This document shows positions 5,898-6,783 of a stretch of 6,783 nt of DNA, one piece after another; position 1 is the stretch's first letter, and each line of letters opens with the position of its first letter. Position numbers and translations under genes: made by a program. The notes under the pieces were generated by a model, which ran no database searches, had not been told where the DNA came from, and saw nothing but the letters and a program-made list of their open reading frames with translations. The DNA is from an uncultured Roseiflexaceae bacterium (GTDB lineage: Bacteria; Chloroflexota; Chloroflexia; Chloroflexales; Roseiflexaceae), in assembly GCA_937974195.1 (NCBI GenBank), contig CALJIC010000184.1:1-6783 (forward strand), written 5' to 3'.

Positions 5898-6228
5898 CTA
5901 CTCGGCAAAGAGTTCGGCCAAGACCGCCAATACCTTCGCCTGAGTGGCCGGTGTGATGCGTCCAAGGTATGTGACCAGCCGGCGTTTGCCGACGGTTCGG
6001 ATCCGATCGAGCACGATGTGCGCGTCCTTTCCGGCGAAGCGGGTCGCCACACGTGTTGGACAAGCACGCGCTTTGGTGGTCATGGGCGCGACGATCACGG
6101 TCTGGATGTAGTCATTCATCTCAACGGGCGAGATGATCAGACAGGGGGCGGGTTTTCTGAATCTCCACGCCGACGGTCGGGTCGAGAGTGACAGGTCGAG
6201 TGACGAGGTAGCCGTCAAAGCGCTTCAC
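5898..6228 (-). pseudogene. mazF: MazF/PemK-type endoribonuclease toxin with a +1 frameshift
   Basis: MazF toxins cleave mRNA and are held inactive by a cognate antitoxin. From GTG at 6228-6226 the frame reads VKRFDGYLV, later GVEIQKTRP, then runs to a premature TGA (6123-6121) after 35 residues. Skipping one base in the run of five C (plus-strand G at 6144-6148) restores the family sequence: CLIISPVEMND, TVIVAPMTT, ALDQIRT-like VLDRIRT, ending LAELFAE at TAG 5898-5900. The repaired product is 109 residues, a normal MazF length. R27 (KTRP) and T50 (APMT) have the same 23-residue spacing as catalytic R25 and T48 of Bacillus subtilis MazF. There are 4 extra residues between Y7 and P17, from a 12-base near-tandem duplication. 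The GTG overlaps the antitoxin stop as GTGA, showing coupling. It may be a dead gene, a sequencing error in a homopolymer, or +1 frameshifting. Confidence 0.88.
6181..6204. repeat. Short near-tandem direct repeat inside the toxin gene
   Basis: GTCGAGAGTGAC (6181-6192) is followed after two bases by GTCGAGTGAC (6195-6204). On the coding strand this adds four residues (the TRPV region) between the YLV and LDPT segments of the toxin. These two segments are directly joined by YLVTLDPT-like sequence in typical family members, as I recall them. It looks like a small slippage duplication. Confidence 0.6.
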
Positions 6229-6404
6229 TCCCACATCCACTCGGCCCAGCCAACACGTGGCGCCGAGGTGGAGCGCACGATGAGTTGGTTGCCCTGCACT
6301 TCGAGTTCAATCGCATCGGTCAGGCCGATCTGGTCTCGCACAACCTTGGGAATGCCGTGGGAGTTGCCAATCCTGACGAAACAGGGCTTGATCACAGTGC
6401 TCAT
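6225..6404 (-). CDS. mazE: AbrB/MazE-type antitoxin, short form
   Basis: This 59-residue protein is the predicted partner of the toxin: it should bind operator DNA through an N-terminal swapped-hairpin AbrB domain and neutralise the toxin through its C-terminal tail. VRIGNSHGIPKVV (residues 10-22) and GLTDAIELEVQGNQLIVRS (27-45) are the typical domain sequence. ATG at 6404 is chosen because AAGGG (6417-6413) lies 8 bases upstream; the frame is open further back to 6452. The start of the toxin overlaps the TGA stop by GTGA. Two oddities: GNSHGIPK seems two residues shorter than the usual GNSxGIRIPK pattern, and the protein ends GWAEWMWE where relatives of about 80 residues have a longer acidic tail ending in EWEW. 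That suggests an internal loss of about 20 residues. Both comparisons are from memory. Confidence 0.85.
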   Translation of the reverse strand: MSTVIKPCFVRIGNSHGIPKVVRDQIGLTDAIELEVQGNQLIVRSTSAPRVGWAEWMWE

Positions 6405-6412
6405 CTTAGAAA

Positions 6413-6462
6413 CCCTTTCGGCGACGGTGACGATATTCGAAGAGGGTGTCAACTGAGATCAA
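6413..6462 (-). promoter_or_regulatory. Candidate promoter and ribosome site of the toxin-antitoxin pair
   Basis: On the minus strand, TTGATC (6462-6457) and GAATAT (6438-6433) are separated by 18 bases and could be -35 and -10 elements, giving a start about 20 bases before the antitoxin ATG. A better -35 match, TTGACA (6452-6447), has no -10 at a workable distance. A 6-bp palindrome TTCGAA (6436-6441) overlaps the -10 and could be part of an operator. AAGGG (6417-6413) is the ribosome site. The promoter part is weak. Confidence 0.35.
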
Positions 6463-6506
6463 GACCTGTCGCCTGAAGGCAACCGCTTGCCCTCATCGCT
6501 CAGTGC

Positions 6507-6550
6507 AGGCGACGCGGGCGACAGCGATAGGTCCGCCACCCGCGTCGCCT
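6507..6550. terminator. Perfect 12-bp inverted repeat, probable terminator of the right-hand gene
   Basis: AGGCGACGCGGG (6507-6518) and CCCGCGTCGCCT (6539-6550) are exact complements around a 20-base loop. The structure lies 63 bases beyond the TAG stop (6614-6616) of the minus-strand partial gene and upstream of the antitoxin, so termination of that gene is the simplest role. It lacks a T tract. GTCGCCT also occurs at 6468-6474 and 6596-6602, offering weaker alternative pairings with the 6507-6513 arm. Confidence 0.5.
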
Positions 6551-6613
6551 TGGTATCGAACCCGTTGCGCTCGTGGCCCTCACACGCCGCTTTCGGTCGC
6601 CTCAGTCGTGGCG

Positions 6614-6783
6614 CTACTCGGCGTGGGAGAAGGGCCTCCCTAGCCTCAGACCCTCGCCCGGTAGGTGCAGCTGCACCCCCACACGCACGCCCAAGCCGGA
6701 CGGCGCTGCCGCGGGCACGGAGCCATCGTCCACCATCAGCGGCAGGAAGATCATGATGCGCGGCTCGACCGTCAGCTCCACCC
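6614..6783 (-). CDS. 3' end of an unrecognised protein-coding gene (partial)
   Basis: The frame starting at 6781 on the minus strand gives 55 codons and stops at TAG 6616-6614; the two remaining bases at the edge belong to the preceding codon. The peptide begins VELTVEPRIMIFLPLMVDD, contains GLGVRVGVQLHLPGEG and ends GRPFSHAE. Third codon positions are mostly G or C, unlike the overlapping frames, so I take it as real. A short hydrophobic stretch IMIFLPLMV is visible near the start of the fragment. The start is outside the window, and I cannot name the family or function. A 12-bp inverted repeat follows 63 bases downstream. Confidence 0.65.
   Translation of the reverse strand, partial: VELTVEPRIMIFLPLMVDDGSVPAAAPSGLGVRVGVQLHLPGEGLRLGRPFSHAE

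Noticed and set aside
6151..6218. In-frame N-terminal extension of the downstream toxin fragment on the minus strand
   Set aside because: Those residues are the out-of-frame reading of the real toxin N-terminus; the family sequence is in the other frame, before the C5 run.
6487..6756. Plus-strand frame of 89 residues at the right end
   Set aside because: It overlaps the better-supported minus-strand gene end at 6614-6783, crosses the inverted repeat, and its Arg/Ser/Pro-rich product looks like a shadow.

Overview
The window is strongly GC-rich, and its coding regions favour G or C at third codon positions. Starts are mixed ATG and GTG, and the promoters are of ordinary housekeeping-sigma type. 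The gene content fits a GC-rich bacterium such as a Chloroflexota (Thermomicrobia-like) or actinobacterial lineage: a TetR-regulated ABC exporter with a double-length permease, a DinB polymerase and an AbrB/MazF pair. Assignment to a phylum is inference from general family resemblance only.

Layout. (1) Positions 1-81 hold the last 26 codons of an unrecognised + strand gene. A run of inverted repeats follows (92-183), then about 500 bases with no convincing gene. (2) Positions 687-4038 are a compact three-gene operon. It has a near-consensus promoter (TTGACT, 16 bases, TATAAT), a palindromic operator just after the expected transcription start, a TetR-family repressor, an ABC ATPase and a 532-residue permease with two homologous halves. 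The ATPase and permease genes overlap by 14 bases. The simplest reading is a self-regulated exporter induced by its own substrate. (3) Positions 4039-4559 have no confident gene, only a short ORF behind a strong Shine-Dalgarno sequence. (4) Positions 4560-5765 encode an intact DNA polymerase IV (DinB). (5) Positions 5898-6404, on the minus strand and convergent with dinB, hold a MazE/MazF-type toxin-antitoxin pair. The toxin has an extra base in a run of five and a 12-base near-tandem duplication. The antitoxin looks short. (6) Positions 6614-6783 are the 3' end of another minus-strand gene, followed by a perfect 12-bp inverted repeat.

I see no clear new system. The most notable items are the damaged (or possibly frameshift-controlled) toxin gene, the promoter/operator arrangement of the exporter operon, and the GC-rich repeat clusters at both ends, where one repeat arm could pair with either of two partners. 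No rRNA, tRNA, CRISPR array or intact insertion sequence was seen.
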